From positions 17,802-81,801 of the forward strand of contig CAIQGE010000009.1 of the NCBI GenBank assembly GCA_903871335.1: a stretch of 64,000 nucleotides of DNA, written 5' to 3'. This DNA is from an uncultured Actinomycetes bacterium. GTDB taxonomy: Bacteria > Actinomycetota > Acidimicrobiia > Acidimicrobiales > RAAP-2. Positions 1 to 9,489 of the stretch are shown piece by piece. The notes below the pieces were generated by a model. That model did no database searches. It was not told the origin of the DNA and saw nothing but the letters and a program-made list of their open reading frames with translations. The translations under genes were made by a program, and so were the position numbers. How positions within the stretch are numbered: position 1 is the stretch's first letter; every line of letters begins with the position of its first letter.

Positions 1-1981
1 GCAAAATATCCTGACGACGGGCGTAGATGACCTTGCGTTGTTCGTTGCGGACTTCGTCGTACTTCAAGACGTCTTTTCGAATCTCGGCGTTGCGCCCTTC
101 GACGGTGGACTGAGCGCGCTCGATCGCCTTGCTCACCATCTTGGCCTCAATGGGCTCGCCTTCCGGCATCGCTCGATCCATCACCCAACTGACGGCGCCC
201 GTCGCGAACAAACGCATCAGTTCGTCTTCGAGTGACAAGAAGAAGCGACTCTCACCGGGGTCGCCCTGTCGACCCGCTCGTCCGCGCAACTGGTTGTCGA
301 TGCGACGGGAATCGTGACGCTCGGTTCCCAGGACGTACAAACCTCCGAGCGCACGAACTTCATCACCCTCGGCCTGGCAGATCGGCTCAAATCGGGCCAG
401 TGCCGCGGCGTACGCCGCGGCGTACTCATCGCTGCCGACGGCAATTCCATTGGAGCGAACTTCACGTCCGGCCAATCCCTCAGGATTACCACCGAGAATG
501 ATGTCAACGCCTCGACCAGCCATGTTCGTGGCCACGGTGATCGCCCCACGGCGACCAGCCTGGGTAACAATTTCGGCTTCTCGGAAGTGCTGCTTTGCGT
601 TGAGGACTTCGTGCGGAAGGCCCGCCTTGGACAGAGCGCGCGATAACTGTTCAGATTTCTCCACCGACGCTGTACCAAGGAGCACCGGTTGGCCGCGATC
701 AAAGCGTTCCCTAACGTCTTCGATGATGGCGGAGAATTTTTCCTCTTCGGTCTTAAAGATGAGGTCCGCTTGGTCCAAACGTTGACTCGGGCGATTCGTG
801 GGAATCGGCACGACGGAGAGCCCGTAGGTACTCGAGAATTCCGCGGCTTCCGTTTCGGCGGTACCGGTCATACCCGCCAACTTCTCGTACATACGGAAGT
901 AGTTCTGCAACGTCACCGTCGCCCACGTGTGATTCTCGTCTTTGATCTTGACTCGTTCTTTCGCCTCCACCGCCTGATGGAGTCCGTCCGCCCACCGCCG
1001 CCCCGCGAGGGTGCGGCCGGTGAATTCGTCAATGATCTGCACTTCGCCGTCGGCCACGAGATACTGCTTGTCACGGTGGTAGAGCTCTTTGGCCTGGAGA
1101 GCCTGGTTCAGCTGTTGCACGTAGTTCGCCGCCACGAGGTCGTACAAGTTGACCACCCCGAGCGCACGCTCCACCTTGGCGATACCGGATTCGGTCGGAA
1201 CGATCGTGCGCTTTTCTTCATCTACTTCGTAGTCGGTGTCGCGCACGAGTGCCCGCGCGATTGACGCGAATTGGTAATACATCTGCGACGAATTGGCCGA
1301 CGGACCAGAGATGATGAGTGGCGTGCGAGCTTCGTCGATGAGGATGGAGTCGACTTCGTCGACAATCGCAAAGACGTGGCCCCGCTGAACGAGTCCCTCA
1401 ACGGAACGAGCCATATTGTCGCGGAGGTAGTCGAAACCAAACTCATTGTTCGTTCCGTACGTGACGTCGCAGTTGTACGCTGCCTTTTTCAGTTCGGGAT
1501 CGTCAATGTCCGGTCCGACGCGGCCGACGGTGAGCCCGAGGAATGAGTGAAGTCGTCCCATCCATTCGGCGTCGCGAGTAGCTAGGTAGTCGTTCGCGGT
1601 GACCACGTGGACGCCGCGCCCCTCGAGTGCGTTCAAGTACACCGGAAGGGTCGACACGAGGGTCTTTCCCTCACCCGTCTTCATTTCGGCAATCCATCCG
1701 AAGTGCAGAGCCATGCCACCCATGATCTGCACGTCGTAGTGACGCTGACCGAGAACGCGGGTGGAAGCCTCACGCACCACCGCGAAGGCCTCGATCGCTA
1801 AGTCGTCGAGTTCTTCGCCGTCGGCCAAGCGGGCGCGGAACTCCGCCGTCTTGGCGCGCAACTGCTCGTCGGTCAAACGGGCCATCTCGTCGCCGAGATC
1901 GTTGATGGGCTGGACGAGTTCTGCCAATTGACGAACTCGCTTGCCTTCACCCGTGCGAAGAATCTTTCCAAAAACGCTCAT
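1..1981 (-). CDS. secA: Preprotein translocase ATPase SecA, C-terminus cut by window edge
   Basis: This is the ATPase motor that drives unfolded preproteins through the SecYEG channel at the inner face of the membrane. About 660 codons are readable from the ATG at 1979-1981 to the window edge, and the family is usually 830-950 residues, so the C-terminal scaffold and tail lie outside. Visible motifs are the Walker A segment MKTGEGKT at residues 100-107, the helicase segment [15 protein letters not shown] near residue 210, TGTAETEA, the segment [10 protein letters not shown] and the pair [16 protein letters not shown]. All are classic for SecA. The start is supported by AAAGG five bases upstream and a TAGGGT box nine bases upstream. 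The gene is divergent from a DoxX-like gene across a 328-bp spacer. No frameshift is seen in the visible part. Confidence 0.97.
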   Translation of the reverse strand, partial: MSVFGKILRTGEGKRVRQLAELVQPINDLGDEMARLTDEQLRAKTAEFRARLADGEELDDLAIEAFAVVREASTRVLGQRHYDVQIMGGMALHFGWIAEMKTGEGKTLVSTLPVYLNALEGRGVHVVTANDYLATRDAEWMGRLHSFLGLTVGRVGPDIDDPELKKAAYNCDVTYGTNNEFGFDYLRDNMARSVEGLVQRGHVFAIVDEVDSILIDEARTPLIISGPSANSSQMYYQFASIARALVRDTDYEVDEEKRTIVPTESGIAKVERALGVVNLYDLVAANYVQQLNQALQAKELYHRDKQYLVADGEVQIIDEFTGRTLAGRRWADGLHQAVEAKERVKIKDENHTWATVTLQNYFRMYEKLAGMTGTAETEAAEFSSTYGLSVVPIPTNRPSQRLDQADLIFKTEEEKFSAIIEDVRERFDRGQPVLLGTASVEKSEQLSRALSKAGLPHEVLNAKQHFREAEIVTQAGRRGAITVATNMAGRGVDIILGGNPEGLAGREVRSNGIAVGSDEYAAAYAAALARFEPICQAEGDEVRALGGLYVLGTERHDSRRIDNQLRGRAGRQGDPGESRFFLSLEDELMRLFATGAVSWVMDRAMPEGEPIEAKMVSKAIERAQSTVEGRNAEIRKDVLKYDEVRNEQRKVIYARRQDIL

Positions 1982-1996
1982 GAGACCTTTACCCTA
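1982..1996 (-). promoter_or_regulatory. secA -10 box and short leader
   Basis: TAGGGT (1991-1996, minus strand) lies nine bases before the secA ATG, and AAAGG sits between them, so the mRNA probably has a very short leader. Confidence 0.5.
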
Positions 1997-2079
1997 CCGG
2001 TCGTTGCGACCAATCTTCGGGGCGGCGGGCGGCTGACCTGGTCTTTGACCCCACACTTGCCTGCGGCGATGTCCGTGCG

Positions 2080-2110
2080 GATGGTGGGCAGCTCACGCTC
2101 TCCCACCATC
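2080..2110. repeat. Perfect 9-bp inverted repeat between secA and doxX
   Basis: GATGGTGGG (2080-2088) and CCCACCATC (2102-2110) form a perfect inverted repeat around a 13-base loop. It lies in the 328-bp divergent spacer 1982-2309. No T-tract follows, so it does not look like an intrinsic terminator. It could be an operator or an mRNA hairpin. The rest of the spacer shows only the two -10-like boxes next to the two genes. Confidence 0.5.
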
Positions 2111-2297
2111 GACTTCGCACACTTCACCGGCTCCACGTCCGGACACTTTGACCGGTCCTGGGCAGGACTTACTTCTAAACCGCGCCATGCTCAGCGTCCA
2201 AGAGACGCCTTACGTGGGTCGCTTCGCCCGCGGCTGGCATCGACTTGCAACCACAGACCCGCCCGCAGCCCCTCCGTATTCTACGGTTGCCGTCCAG

Positions 2298-2309
2298 TAC
2301 GCTCACGCC
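2298..2309 (+). promoter_or_regulatory. Leaderless -10 box of DoxX-like gene
   Basis: TACGCT (2298-2303) followed by six bases and GTG; it selects the GTG at 2310 as the start. Confidence 0.5.
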
Positions 2310-2666
2310 GTGCACCTCGCCGCCCAAATACTCAGTGTTTTCTTCATCGTTGTCTGCCTGTTGTCCGCGTTGACCGATTACCGCCATCACCCCGAGATTG
2401 TTGCCACCATGGACCGGTTCGGTCTTCCTTCGGGATTTGAGGTCATCGCGGGAGTCACGAAGAATCTCGCCGCGTTCGGTTTGATTCTCGGATTCGCGAC
2501 GGGCTCTGGTTTCGGGACCTTGACGGCCGTGACGGCGACGTGTTTGGCGGCGTATTTCTTCGTGGCGCTGATATTCCACGCGCGCGCCCACGACAGCGGA
2601 CCGCAGTTAGCGCCGGCGGCCGTGCTGTTTCTTTTGGCCACGCTCTTCGCTGTGGTCAGCTGGTAG
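2310..2666 (+). CDS. DoxX-like small integral membrane protein
   Basis: The 118-residue product has about four hydrophobic segments, starting AAQILSVFFIVVCLLSAL, and the family-like stretch PEIVATMDRFGLPSGFEVI. This fits the DoxX-like group of small membrane proteins, whose molecular function is mostly unknown; some are linked to redox balance. The frame is open further upstream to 2148. I chose GTG 2310 because a TACGCT box lies exactly six bases before it, the pattern seen at many genes here, and because the hydrophobic family match begins at that point. The 3' end overlaps the convergent glycosyltransferase gene by 11 bp. A second DoxX-like gene lies at 60601. Confidence 0.75.
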   Translation: MHLAAQILSVFFIVVCLLSALTDYRHHPEIVATMDRFGLPSGFEVIAGVTKNLAAFGLILGFATGSGFGTLTAVTATCLAAYFFVALIFHARAHDSGPQLAPAAVLFLLATLFAVVSW

Positions 2667-3498
2667 CGGACTGCGGTCGCAGGAGCACAATTCCGAGCCG
2701 CAGGGCCAAGAGTGAGATCGCGAGGGGAGCCAGCAGTCGACGCAGACCACGCGCCGTCTGCCACTCAAAGTGCATGGCGCTGCGGTGATGAGCAATGGTC
2801 ATCGCTCGAGGCTCTCGTTGGCGAGAGAGTCCTTCCACGTGCGTCACCACGCTGCGGTCACACGCACCAATCTCCGCGCCGCTCGCCGTTACGCGCCAAC
2901 ACAGATCCATGTCTTCGGCGAACATGAAGTAGCTCTCATCAAATCCGCCGACCGCTTCGAAGATCTCCCGCCGCACGAGGAAAAAGGCGCCCGAGACCCA
3001 GTCCACCCGACCATTGCGGGCCGGCGAACGATAGCGAGCCGACCACGGGTTCGACGGCCACCACGGAGCAGTGACGGCGTGCAAGGCGGCTAAAACGGGG
3101 TTCGGAAAAACGCGCACCGAGGGATAGATCTCGCCGGATGTCGTGAGGATTTGCGGACCGACGAGCCCCACCGCCGGGTGCTCGTCCAAGTACCGCACGA
3201 GGTGAGCCACCGCGTCGTCGTGGACCACCACGTCGGGATTCGACACCAGAAGAAGTTCGTGGTTGCGCAGAGCGGCCGCGCCTCGATTGACGCCTCGTCC
3301 GTAGCCAAGATTGACCCGCGGCTCGATGACGATGACACCGGGTTGATGATCGATCGCCGTCGATCCCGGCGTGCCGTTATTGACAACGGCCAGGGCTTCG
3401 ACGCCATTTGATCGCAATGACTCCACACACGCGGTGAGAGTTTCACCCGAGTGAAAATCGACAATGACCGCGGCAACGCGTGTGGCGACATCACTCAT
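2656..3498 (-). CDS. GT2 family glycosyltransferase, rhamnosyltransferase-like
   Basis: The 280-residue protein has the GT-A fold of family 2: an N-terminal VAAVIVDFHSGETL strand, VNLGYGRGVNRG, the metal/nucleotide motif LLVSNPDVVVHDD, and the acceptor-side signature GAFFLVRREIFEAVGGFDE followed by FAEDMDLCWR. These are typical of WbbL/RfbF-type enzymes that transfer rhamnose or related sugars to cell-wall carbohydrate. A hydrophobic C-terminal stretch (LLAPLAISLLALRLGIVLL) may tether it to the membrane. It follows a nucleotide-sugar dehydrogenase and rmlD on the same strand with 34 bp spacing, which supports a role in surface polysaccharide. The start ATG 3498 is preferred over an upstream in-frame ATG at 3648 because homology starts there. 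Acceptor and donor are unknown. Confidence 0.85.
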   Translation of the reverse strand: MSDVATRVAAVIVDFHSGETLTACVESLRSNGVEALAVVNNGTPGSTAIDHQPGVIVIEPRVNLGYGRGVNRGAAALRNHELLLVSNPDVVVHDDAVAHLVRYLDEHPAVGLVGPQILTTSGEIYPSVRVFPNPVLAALHAVTAPWWPSNPWSARYRSPARNGRVDWVSGAFFLVRREIFEAVGGFDESYFMFAEDMDLCWRVTASGAEIGACDRSVVTHVEGLSRQREPRAMTIAHHRSAMHFEWQTARGLRRLLAPLAISLLALRLGIVLLRPQSATS

Positions 3499-3532
3499 GA
3501 GGAAAAGTCTCTCACCTAGCGAGGCGGATCCG

Positions 3533-4858
3533 TTACGAACGACCAATACCCCACGCCACGAAGTCTGCGGACCTGGCGATATCGAGATCGAGGATGTTGC
3601 GTCCATCAAAGACTGTTCGTTGCTCCATGACACCACCGAGAACGTCAAAATCGAGTTCGCGGAATTCGTTCCACTCGGTCAAAATGAGCAGCACGCGAGC
3701 ATCGCGAGCAGCATCCAACACCGAAGCGCACAGGTTCAAGCCCTGTACGTCGTCATCGGTGGCGTCGACCGGGACCGTCGGGTCATACGCGGCGATCTCC
3801 GCACCCGCCTCGCGCAGCAGCTTCGTAATCACGAGAGCGGGCGAGTCGCGACGGTCACCCGTATTGGCTTTGAAGGTCAGCCCCAGCACCGCAATGCGAG
3901 CTCCCTCCAGTGAACCACCAGCGAGTTCTCGCACGCGTTGGACGATGTGTCGCTGTTGGCGGTGGTTGGTTTCGATCGCCGCGCTGATGAGCGGTATTTG
4001 CTCGCCAACTGTTTCCGCGATGGCGACGAGCGCGTGGGAGTCCTTGGGCAAACAGGGCCCACCCCAGCCCGGCCCCGGGTTCAAGAAAGAAAAACCAATA
4101 CGGGGATCGTGACCAATGCCTCGCACGAGATCAACGGCATTCGCCCCGAGCGCGTCACACAGCTGCGACATGGCATTGATGAACGACAACTTGGTCGTGA
4201 GAAACGTGTTCGCCGCGTACTTGATGAGCTCGGCGGTGGCTGCGTCGGTAACGACGAGCGGAGCACCGGTGAGCGCGAACAATCCTCCGACGGTGGCTGC
4301 GACTTCTTGGTCGTCACCTCCCACCACCGTGCGATCGGGACCGAACGAATCACGCACGGCGGTTCCTTCACGCAGGAATTCGGGATTGGATACGACGGCG
4401 ACGTCGCTGCGCCCAATAGCCGCCGCGACACGGATCGTGGTGCCCACCGGAACCGTGGACTTATTGATCACGACAGCCCCGGGCATCAGGTGATCCTTGA
4501 TCTGCGCGCACGCCGCGTCAATGAAACTGAGATCAGCGTGGCCGTCGATTCCCATGGGTGTGTTGACGCACAAGAAGACAAACTCAGCGTTGACGACGGC
4601 TTCGGCCGCATCGCCAATGATGCGCAATCGTTGAGTCTCGAGAACGGATCGGAGGAGCTCCTCGAGGTCTTCTTCAATAATCGGCGAACGGCCGTCCTGC
4701 ATCGTGGTGCGGCGATAGTCATCACGCTCGGCCAAGACGACCTGGTGTCCAAAGTGGGACAGCAACAAAGCAGTCGGGATTCCTACGTAACCTGCGCCAA
4801 TGACGGCGACACGCCGGGGATGCTCAACAGCGCCTTTGTGCTCACCGAGAATGGCCAT
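3533..4858 (-). CDS. UDP-glucose/GDP-mannose dehydrogenase family protein
   Basis: The 441-residue protein carries out NAD-dependent four-electron oxidation of a nucleotide sugar to the uronate. An N-terminal Rossmann motif VAVIGAGYVG (residues 17-26), SNPEFLREGTA, the central helix region TTKLSFINAMSQLCDALGA and the catalytic thiol motif GGPCLPKD (Cys269) are all present. The C-terminal domain has VLGLTFKANTGDRRDSPA. UDP-glucose 6-dehydrogenase is the most likely activity, but UDP-ManNAc dehydrogenase cannot be excluded. It sits 13 bp after rmlD and upstream of a GT2 gene, as one polysaccharide precursor block. No clear Shine-Dalgarno precedes ATG 4858. Confidence 0.9.
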   Translation of the reverse strand: MAILGEHKGAVEHPRRVAVIGAGYVGIPTALLLSHFGHQVVLAERDDYRRTTMQDGRSPIIEEDLEELLRSVLETQRLRIIGDAAEAVVNAEFVFLCVNTPMGIDGHADLSFIDAACAQIKDHLMPGAVVINKSTVPVGTTIRVAAAIGRSDVAVVSNPEFLREGTAVRDSFGPDRTVVGGDDQEVAATVGGLFALTGAPLVVTDAATAELIKYAANTFLTTKLSFINAMSQLCDALGANAVDLVRGIGHDPRIGFSFLNPGPGWGGPCLPKDSHALVAIAETVGEQIPLISAAIETNHRQQRHIVQRVRELAGGSLEGARIAVLGLTFKANTGDRRDSPALVITKLLREAGAEIAAYDPTVPVDATDDDVQGLNLCASVLDAARDARVLLILTEWNEFRELDFDVLGGVMEQRTVFDGRNILDLDIARSADFVAWGIGRS

Positions 4859-4871
4859 GATGTCTCTAAAA

Positions 4872-5774
4872 CTAGCGGGCCGTGAGCAATCGCTCTAACG
4901 CTGCCCTCCACGGCGGCGTGGCAACGTACTGCGCGTTTTCCCATCGGCGTAGCGACAAGTCGCTGCGAGGCGGACGCTGGGCTGCGGGTGTCGGTGTTAA
5001 TTCGGCCGTCGTAATCGGCACGACCGCGTCCTCTCGACCGGAGGCGCATCGAGCCACGAAGTCCGCCACCTCGAACCACGTCGCGTCCTCGCGATTGGCC
5101 ACGTGCCATATTCCACCCGGGCGATCGCGTACGAAGGTCACCAGCGCACGAGCGAGGTCCGCGGCCGCCGTCACGGTGCCACGCTGATCCGCGACAAATC
5201 GAAGGGTTTCTCCCGACTGCGCCCGTGCGGCCACGACGTGGGCAATATTTTTTCCCCGCACGCCCATTACCCACGAAGTACGCACGATCGTGTCCTCCGC
5301 TCGACAACGGCGCTCGCCTGCCACTTTTGATGCCCCGTAGACACTTTGCGGATTGGTCGGGTCATCGACCTCGTACGCGGCGCCCTTCATTCCGTCAAAG
5401 ACGTAATCGGTCGACACCGTGACGAAATGAGCCCCCACGTCCGACGCGGCCCTTGAGAGGGACGCCGTACCGGCGTCGTTGATAGCAAAGCACGCGTCGT
5501 GATCACTTTCGGCCCGATCGACCGCGGTATAGGCCGCCAAGTTCACGATGACGTCGGGTCGCGCCATGTGGACGGCGCGTTGCACGGCGGCATCATCTGC
5601 AATATCCAGGTCGTGATGCGTCACACCCACGACGTCGAACTCGTCCGCGGCTACCGCTCGGCCGTCGGGTTGCCACGTGGGGTCAGCCCCGGGCGGCACG
5701 AGGCCGAGCAGGGTGTCCACGAAGTCGACACCGACCTGACCGCCCGCACCCGTCACCAAAACTCTCGTGGTCAT
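4872..5774 (-). CDS. rmlD: dTDP-4-dehydrorhamnose reductase
   Basis: The last step of dTDP-L-rhamnose synthesis reduces dTDP-4-dehydrorhamnose with NAD(P)H. The 300-residue protein has the extended SDR nucleotide motif VTGAGGQVG (residues 7-15), NLAAYTAVDRAE, the STDYVFDG motif and catalytic Tyr146/Lys150 in SVYGASK. Length and motif order match RmlD. The start overlaps the stop of birA by ATGA, so the two are probably translationally coupled. No rmlABC genes are in the window. The neighbouring nucleotide-sugar dehydrogenase and rhamnosyltransferase-like gene fit a cell-wall rhamnan role. Confidence 0.93.
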   Translation of the reverse strand: MTTRVLVTGAGGQVGVDFVDTLLGLVPPGADPTWQPDGRAVAADEFDVVGVTHHDLDIADDAAVQRAVHMARPDVIVNLAAYTAVDRAESDHDACFAINDAGTASLSRAASDVGAHFVTVSTDYVFDGMKGAAYEVDDPTNPQSVYGASKVAGERRCRAEDTIVRTSWVMGVRGKNIAHVVAARAQSGETLRFVADQRGTVTAAADLARALVTFVRDRPGGIWHVANREDATWFEVADFVARCASGREDAVVPITTAELTPTPAAQRPPRSDLSLRRWENAQYVATPPWRAALERLLTAR

Positions 5775-6517
5775 TGCTCTTCCTCCAGTCGTAGGTGCAC
5801 GATGTCGCCGACGCTCACCGCCACGAGTCCCTCCGGTCCCTCCACCAGCAGTCGCCCATTGTCGTCAACGTCGGTGGCGAGACCGGTGATGGTGTCTCGC
5901 GGTCGTTCGACACGAACGATGCGCCCGAGCGTCGACATGGCATCACGAAGCTCTTCGCGCAAACGCGCTCGTCCTTCCTTGGTCTCGATCTCGCCACGGC
6001 GTCGCTCGACTTCTTCTAACAGCACGTCCAGCACTGACCGTGGGTCGAGCCCAACACCGGAGAGAGACAACACGTCAGTGGACGCCACGCCGTCGGGGTG
6101 AGCACTCAAATTGCACCCAAGTCCCACGATCACGGCACCGGGGCCGTTGGTCGACGGAACAAATTCCGAAAGGATGCCGGCGATCTTGAGGTCGTCGACC
6201 ACCAGATCATTGGGCCACTTGAGGTGGGGACGCACCCCCGAGAGACGTACGAGTGCGGCACGAGCACTGAGAGCCACTAGGGCGGTGGCCACATAGCGAT
6301 TCTCGTCCGTCAACGGTGGACGCAGGAGGATCGATACCAGGAGCGCCGATCGAACGGGAGCCTCCCACTTGCGATCCAGCCGGCCCCGGCCGGCGGTTTG
6401 AAAGTCGGCTCGCGCCACCCGTCCCTCGGGTGCCCCGTCCGCGGCGGCCGCCTTTAACCACGTGTTTGTTGAGTCAATGCTCTCGAATTCTTCGACCTGC
6501 CAGCGAATGGGTTCCAC
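5771..6517 (-). CDS. birA: Biotin--[acetyl-CoA-carboxylase] ligase
   Basis: The enzyme attaches biotin to the BCCP lysine through biotinyl-5'-AMP. The 248-residue protein has STNTW, the biotin/AMP motif GRGR (43-46), LKWPNDLVV with the catalytic Lys, KIAGIL and a C-terminal SH3-like domain (GLATDVDDNGRLLVE, GDIVHLR). There is no N-terminal helix-turn-helix, so it is a monofunctional ligase rather than a BirA repressor. It is divergent from the biotin-carboxylase gene at 6581, its likely substrate protein. The GTG start at 6517 is supported by a TAAGGT box seven bases upstream. Confidence 0.93.
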   Translation of the reverse strand: MEPIRWQVEEFESIDSTNTWLKAAAADGAPEGRVARADFQTAGRGRLDRKWEAPVRSALLVSILLRPPLTDENRYVATALVALSARAALVRLSGVRPHLKWPNDLVVDDLKIAGILSEFVPSTNGPGAVIVGLGCNLSAHPDGVASTDVLSLSGVGLDPRSVLDVLLEEVERRRGEIETKEGRARLREELRDAMSTLGRIVRVERPRDTITGLATDVDDNGRLLVEGPEGLVAVSVGDIVHLRLEEEQ

Positions 6518-6530
6518 CCGGTAAACCTTA
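6518..6530 (-). promoter_or_regulatory. Leaderless -10 box of birA
   Basis: TAAGGT (6525-6530, minus strand) is seven bases from the birA GTG. Confidence 0.5.
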
Positions 6531-6580
6531 GAGTTCTAGGACCGGTGGTAGAAAAGAACGTCATAAAAGGCGGAGGAATC

Positions 6581-8329
6581 GTGCTGAAGAAAGTCCTGAT
6601 TGCGAACCGAGGCGAGATTGCGGTCCGCGTCATTCGAACGTGTCGAGAAATGGGTATCGCGACGGTTGCCGTGTACTCCGAACTCGACCGCGATGCTCTG
6701 CACGTTCGTCTCGCTGACGAGGCGTACGCACTTGGTGGTCAGTCGGCGGCGGAGAGCTACCTCAACACTGAGGCGATCTTGGACGTCATCGAACGCTCAG
6801 GTGCCGACGCCGTACACCCCGGATACGGCTTCTTTTCGGAGAACACTGACTTCGCCCGGGCCATCACCTCGCGTGGCGTCACCTTCATTGGGCCTCCGCC
6901 CGAAGCCATTGAAGTGATGGGTGACAAGATTTCCTCCCGCCTCGCGGCCGAAGCGGCGGGCGTCTCCGGTGTACCCGGGCGAAGTGAGACGCTGACGAGC
7001 CCCGACGAAATTGTGGCTTTCGGACAAGAGGTGGGTTGGCCCCTCGCGATCAAGGCGGCCTTCGGTGGCGGTGGTCGCGGCATGAAGGTCGTCCACGGCC
7101 CCGAAGAAGCGGCCGAGCTCCTCGAAAGTGCCCAACGTGAAGCACTGAGCTACTTCGGACGTTCCGAGTGCTACGTCGAGCGTTACCTCACGTGGCCGCG
7201 TCACATCGAAATGCAGGTCTTGGCGGACGCACACGGCAACACGCTCTGGCTGGGTGAGCGCGACTGCTCCGCACAGCGACGACACCAGAAATTGATTGAG
7301 GAATCCCCCGCCGCTAATTTTCCCGACGACGTGCGCCGCGCCATGGGTGAAGCGGCAGTCAAGGTCTCCAAGGCGTGCGGGTACGTCAACGCCGGAACCG
7401 TGGAGTTTCTGTTTCAAGACGGTGAGTTCTACTTCCTCGAAATGAATACTCGCCTTCAGGTGGAACACCCCGTCACTGAACTGGTGACGGGTTTGGACCT
7501 CGTGGAATGGCAGTTGCGCATCGCCGCGGGCGAGGAATTGACCCTGACGCAGGACTCGATTCAACGAAATGGTCACGCGATTGAGGTGCGTATCAACGCC
7601 GAAGATCCCTCGGGCGGACGATTTTCGCCCTCGCCGGGAACCATCACCCGCTTCGACCAGCCGTCGGGTCCTGGCGTTCGTTTGGACGCGGGCTACTACG
7701 CGGGCGACACGGTCTCTCAGTACTACGACAACTTGATTGCCAAGCTCATCGTGTGGGCCGACACGCGAGAAAAGGCGCGCCGACGTATGTTGCGCGCGAT
7801 AGAAGAAACGACCATCGAAGGCGTCGCCACCACTCTGCCCGCCGACGTTCTCATCCTCGAGTCCGACGACTTCGTCGCCGGAACACACTCCACCAAATGG
7901 GTCGAAGAGCGTTTGGACCTGAGTTCCTTGCACGTGGACGTCGTCGGTGGTGAAGGTAGCGACGACGATCGCGTCCGACGGGACGTGACCGCAGAAGTGA
8001 ACGGGCGACGCGTCAACGTGACGCTATTTCTCCCGGAGGGTGCCGCCGTCGCGAGTGCGACGCCCGCGAAGAAGGCCACGCGCCGAGGCGCTCATTCGGG
8101 AGCGTCCGGTGGCGGTTCCGGTGCAATTGCGGTACCGATGCAGGGAACGATCGTGAAAGTCATGGTGGCCGTGGGCGACGCCGTCGAAGAGGGCGCGCCC
8201 GTCGTTATTTTGGAAGCGATGAAGATGGAGAACTCGGTCAATGCCGACAAGTCCGGCACCGTCACCGAGGTAAAGGTCACCCCCGGTGATTCGGTGAGCG
8301 CAGGCGACATCGTCGTGGTGATCGAGTGA
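6581..8329 (+). CDS. Acetyl/propionyl-CoA carboxylase alpha subunit (biotin carboxylase + BCCP)
   Basis: The 582-residue protein fuses a biotin carboxylase (residues 1 to about 450) to a biotin carboxyl carrier domain at the C-terminus. It carboxylates biotin with ATP and bicarbonate, for transfer by a separate beta subunit to acetyl- or propionyl-CoA. Visible motifs are KVLIANRGEIAVR, HPGYGFFSEN, the ATP-grasp loop FGGGGRGMKVV, EMNTRLQVEH and the biotinylation motif EAMKM with Lys548. A proline/alanine/glycine linker separates the domains. The start is GTG 6581, with GGAGG just upstream, not the in-frame start at 6545. This resembles actinobacterial AccA3/BccA/PccA; the substrate depends on the beta subunit, which is not in the window. 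The stop overlaps the next start by GTGA. Confidence 0.95.
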   Translation: MLKKVLIANRGEIAVRVIRTCREMGIATVAVYSELDRDALHVRLADEAYALGGQSAAESYLNTEAILDVIERSGADAVHPGYGFFSENTDFARAITSRGVTFIGPPPEAIEVMGDKISSRLAAEAAGVSGVPGRSETLTSPDEIVAFGQEVGWPLAIKAAFGGGGRGMKVVHGPEEAAELLESAQREALSYFGRSECYVERYLTWPRHIEMQVLADAHGNTLWLGERDCSAQRRHQKLIEESPAANFPDDVRRAMGEAAVKVSKACGYVNAGTVEFLFQDGEFYFLEMNTRLQVEHPVTELVTGLDLVEWQLRIAAGEELTLTQDSIQRNGHAIEVRINAEDPSGGRFSPSPGTITRFDQPSGPGVRLDAGYYAGDTVSQYYDNLIAKLIVWADTREKARRRMLRAIEETTIEGVATTLPADVLILESDDFVAGTHSTKWVEERLDLSSLHVDVVGGEGSDDDRVRRDVTAEVNGRRVNVTLFLPEGAAVASATPAKKATRRGAHSGASGGGSGAIAVPMQGTIVKVMVAVGDAVEEGAPVVILEAMKMENSVNADKSGTVTEVKVTPGDSVSAGDIVVVIE

Positions 8330-9489
8330 GCCTCCACGAGCGAGCGGACGCCGCCATAGAGGCCCGACGCCAGGACTTGGTGTCGCTCAGTCGCACCGTT
8401 CACGCGAATCCCGAAATGGGATACGAGGAGTTCATCTCCTCCGCCGCCACCTCAGCGGCAGCGGAAGCCGCCGGATTTACCGTGGAACGAGGAATCGCGA
8501 ATCGCCCCACGGCATTTCGCGCCACCGCCGGATCGGGATCTCTCAGGATCGCCCTGTGTGCGGAATTCGACGCCTTGCCGGATGTTGGTCACGCGTGTGG
8601 CCACAACATCATCGCGGCCTCATCAGTGGGTGCCGCCATTGGTCTCGCCGCAGTCGCCGATGACCTCGACCTCGAAGTGATCCTCCTCGGCACACCATCC
8701 GAAGAAGGCGGCGGCGGCAAAATTGATCTGATCAACGCCGGCTATTTCGACGACGTCCACGCGGCGATGATGATTCACCCGTGGCCCACTGAGCGCCTGG
8801 AGGCGACCTGTCTTGCCGTGGACCACTTCGATGTCACCTATACCGGCAAGGATGCGCACGCGTCGGCCGCTCCGTGGGAAGGTCGCAACGCGCTGGACGC
8901 CGTGACCGTCGCGAACGTCGCCATCGCCCTGCTCCGCCAACAATTGCCTCCCGGCGATCAGATTCACGGGATTATCGCTGAAGGTGGCTCGGCCGCGAAC
9001 ATAATTCCCGCTCGCACAGTGGCGCGATTTATGTGTCGTTCGGTAACGGCCGAGCGATTGGCGGCCCTGCGTACGAGAGTGAATGCCTGCTTTACCGCCG
9101 GCGCTCTCGCGACCGGGTGCGAGGTCACGATCGAGGATCTAGGCCATCAGTTCTCGCACATGGTGTCCGACCGTGATTTACTCGCCCACTACCGACGCGA
9201 AGCTGAATCATTGGGTCGTCGTTTCGATCTTGATGACGAGGGAGCACCACTCCCGACGATTTCGACCGACATGGCCAATGTCTCACTGGTCGTGCCGTCG
9301 ATACATCCCCTTTTGCGTATCGAAACGCACGGTGCCGTCAATCATCAGCCGGAGTTCACCGCCGCGTGCATCACGCCGTCGGCGGACACGGCAATTGTTG
9401 ACGGCGCGCGAGCGCTTGCGCGCACTGCGATTGATGCTGCGACGGACGAGCCACTGCGTGCACGCCTCCTCGCACGAGTGTCCTCATGA
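8326..9489 (+). CDS. M20 family amidohydrolase, AbgB/PM20D2-like
   Basis: The 387-residue protein has the layout of M20D aminoacylases and amidohydrolases: HANPEMGYEE at the N-terminus, EFDALPDVGHACGHN with metal-ligand Cys and His, GTPSEEGGGGK with the catalytic Glu pair, then a dimerisation domain containing HASAAPWEGRNALDA and a C-terminal His ligand in THGAVNHQPEF. The closest group by motif is AbgB/PM20D2, which cleaves amide bonds of aminobenzoyl-glutamate or dipeptide-like substrates. The substrate here is unknown. It begins with GTG overlapping the carboxylase stop and ends overlapping the ABM-domain gene, so the three are co-transcribed. Confidence 0.85.
   Translation: MSLHERADAAIEARRQDLVSLSRTVHANPEMGYEEFISSAATSAAAEAAGFTVERGIANRPTAFRATAGSGSLRIALCAEFDALPDVGHACGHNIIAASSVGAAIGLAAVADDLDLEVILLGTPSEEGGGGKIDLINAGYFDDVHAAMMIHPWPTERLEATCLAVDHFDVTYTGKDAHASAAPWEGRNALDAVTVANVAIALLRQQLPPGDQIHGIIAEGGSAANIIPARTVARFMCRSVTAERLAALRTRVNACFTAGALATGCEVTIEDLGHQFSHMVSDRDLLAHYRREAESLGRRFDLDDEGAPLPTISTDMANVSLVVPSIHPLLRIETHGAVNHQPEFTAACITPSADTAIVDGARALARTAIDAATDEPLRARLLARVSS

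Noticed and set aside
3938..4885. 315-residue plus-strand frame opposite the nucleotide-sugar dehydrogenase
   Set aside because: Shadow frame; no motifs.
6797..7933. 378-residue open frame on the minus strand opposite the acyl-CoA carboxylase gene
   Set aside because: It is the mirror of a well-conserved gene in high-GC DNA; the protein has no recognisable family or ribosome site.
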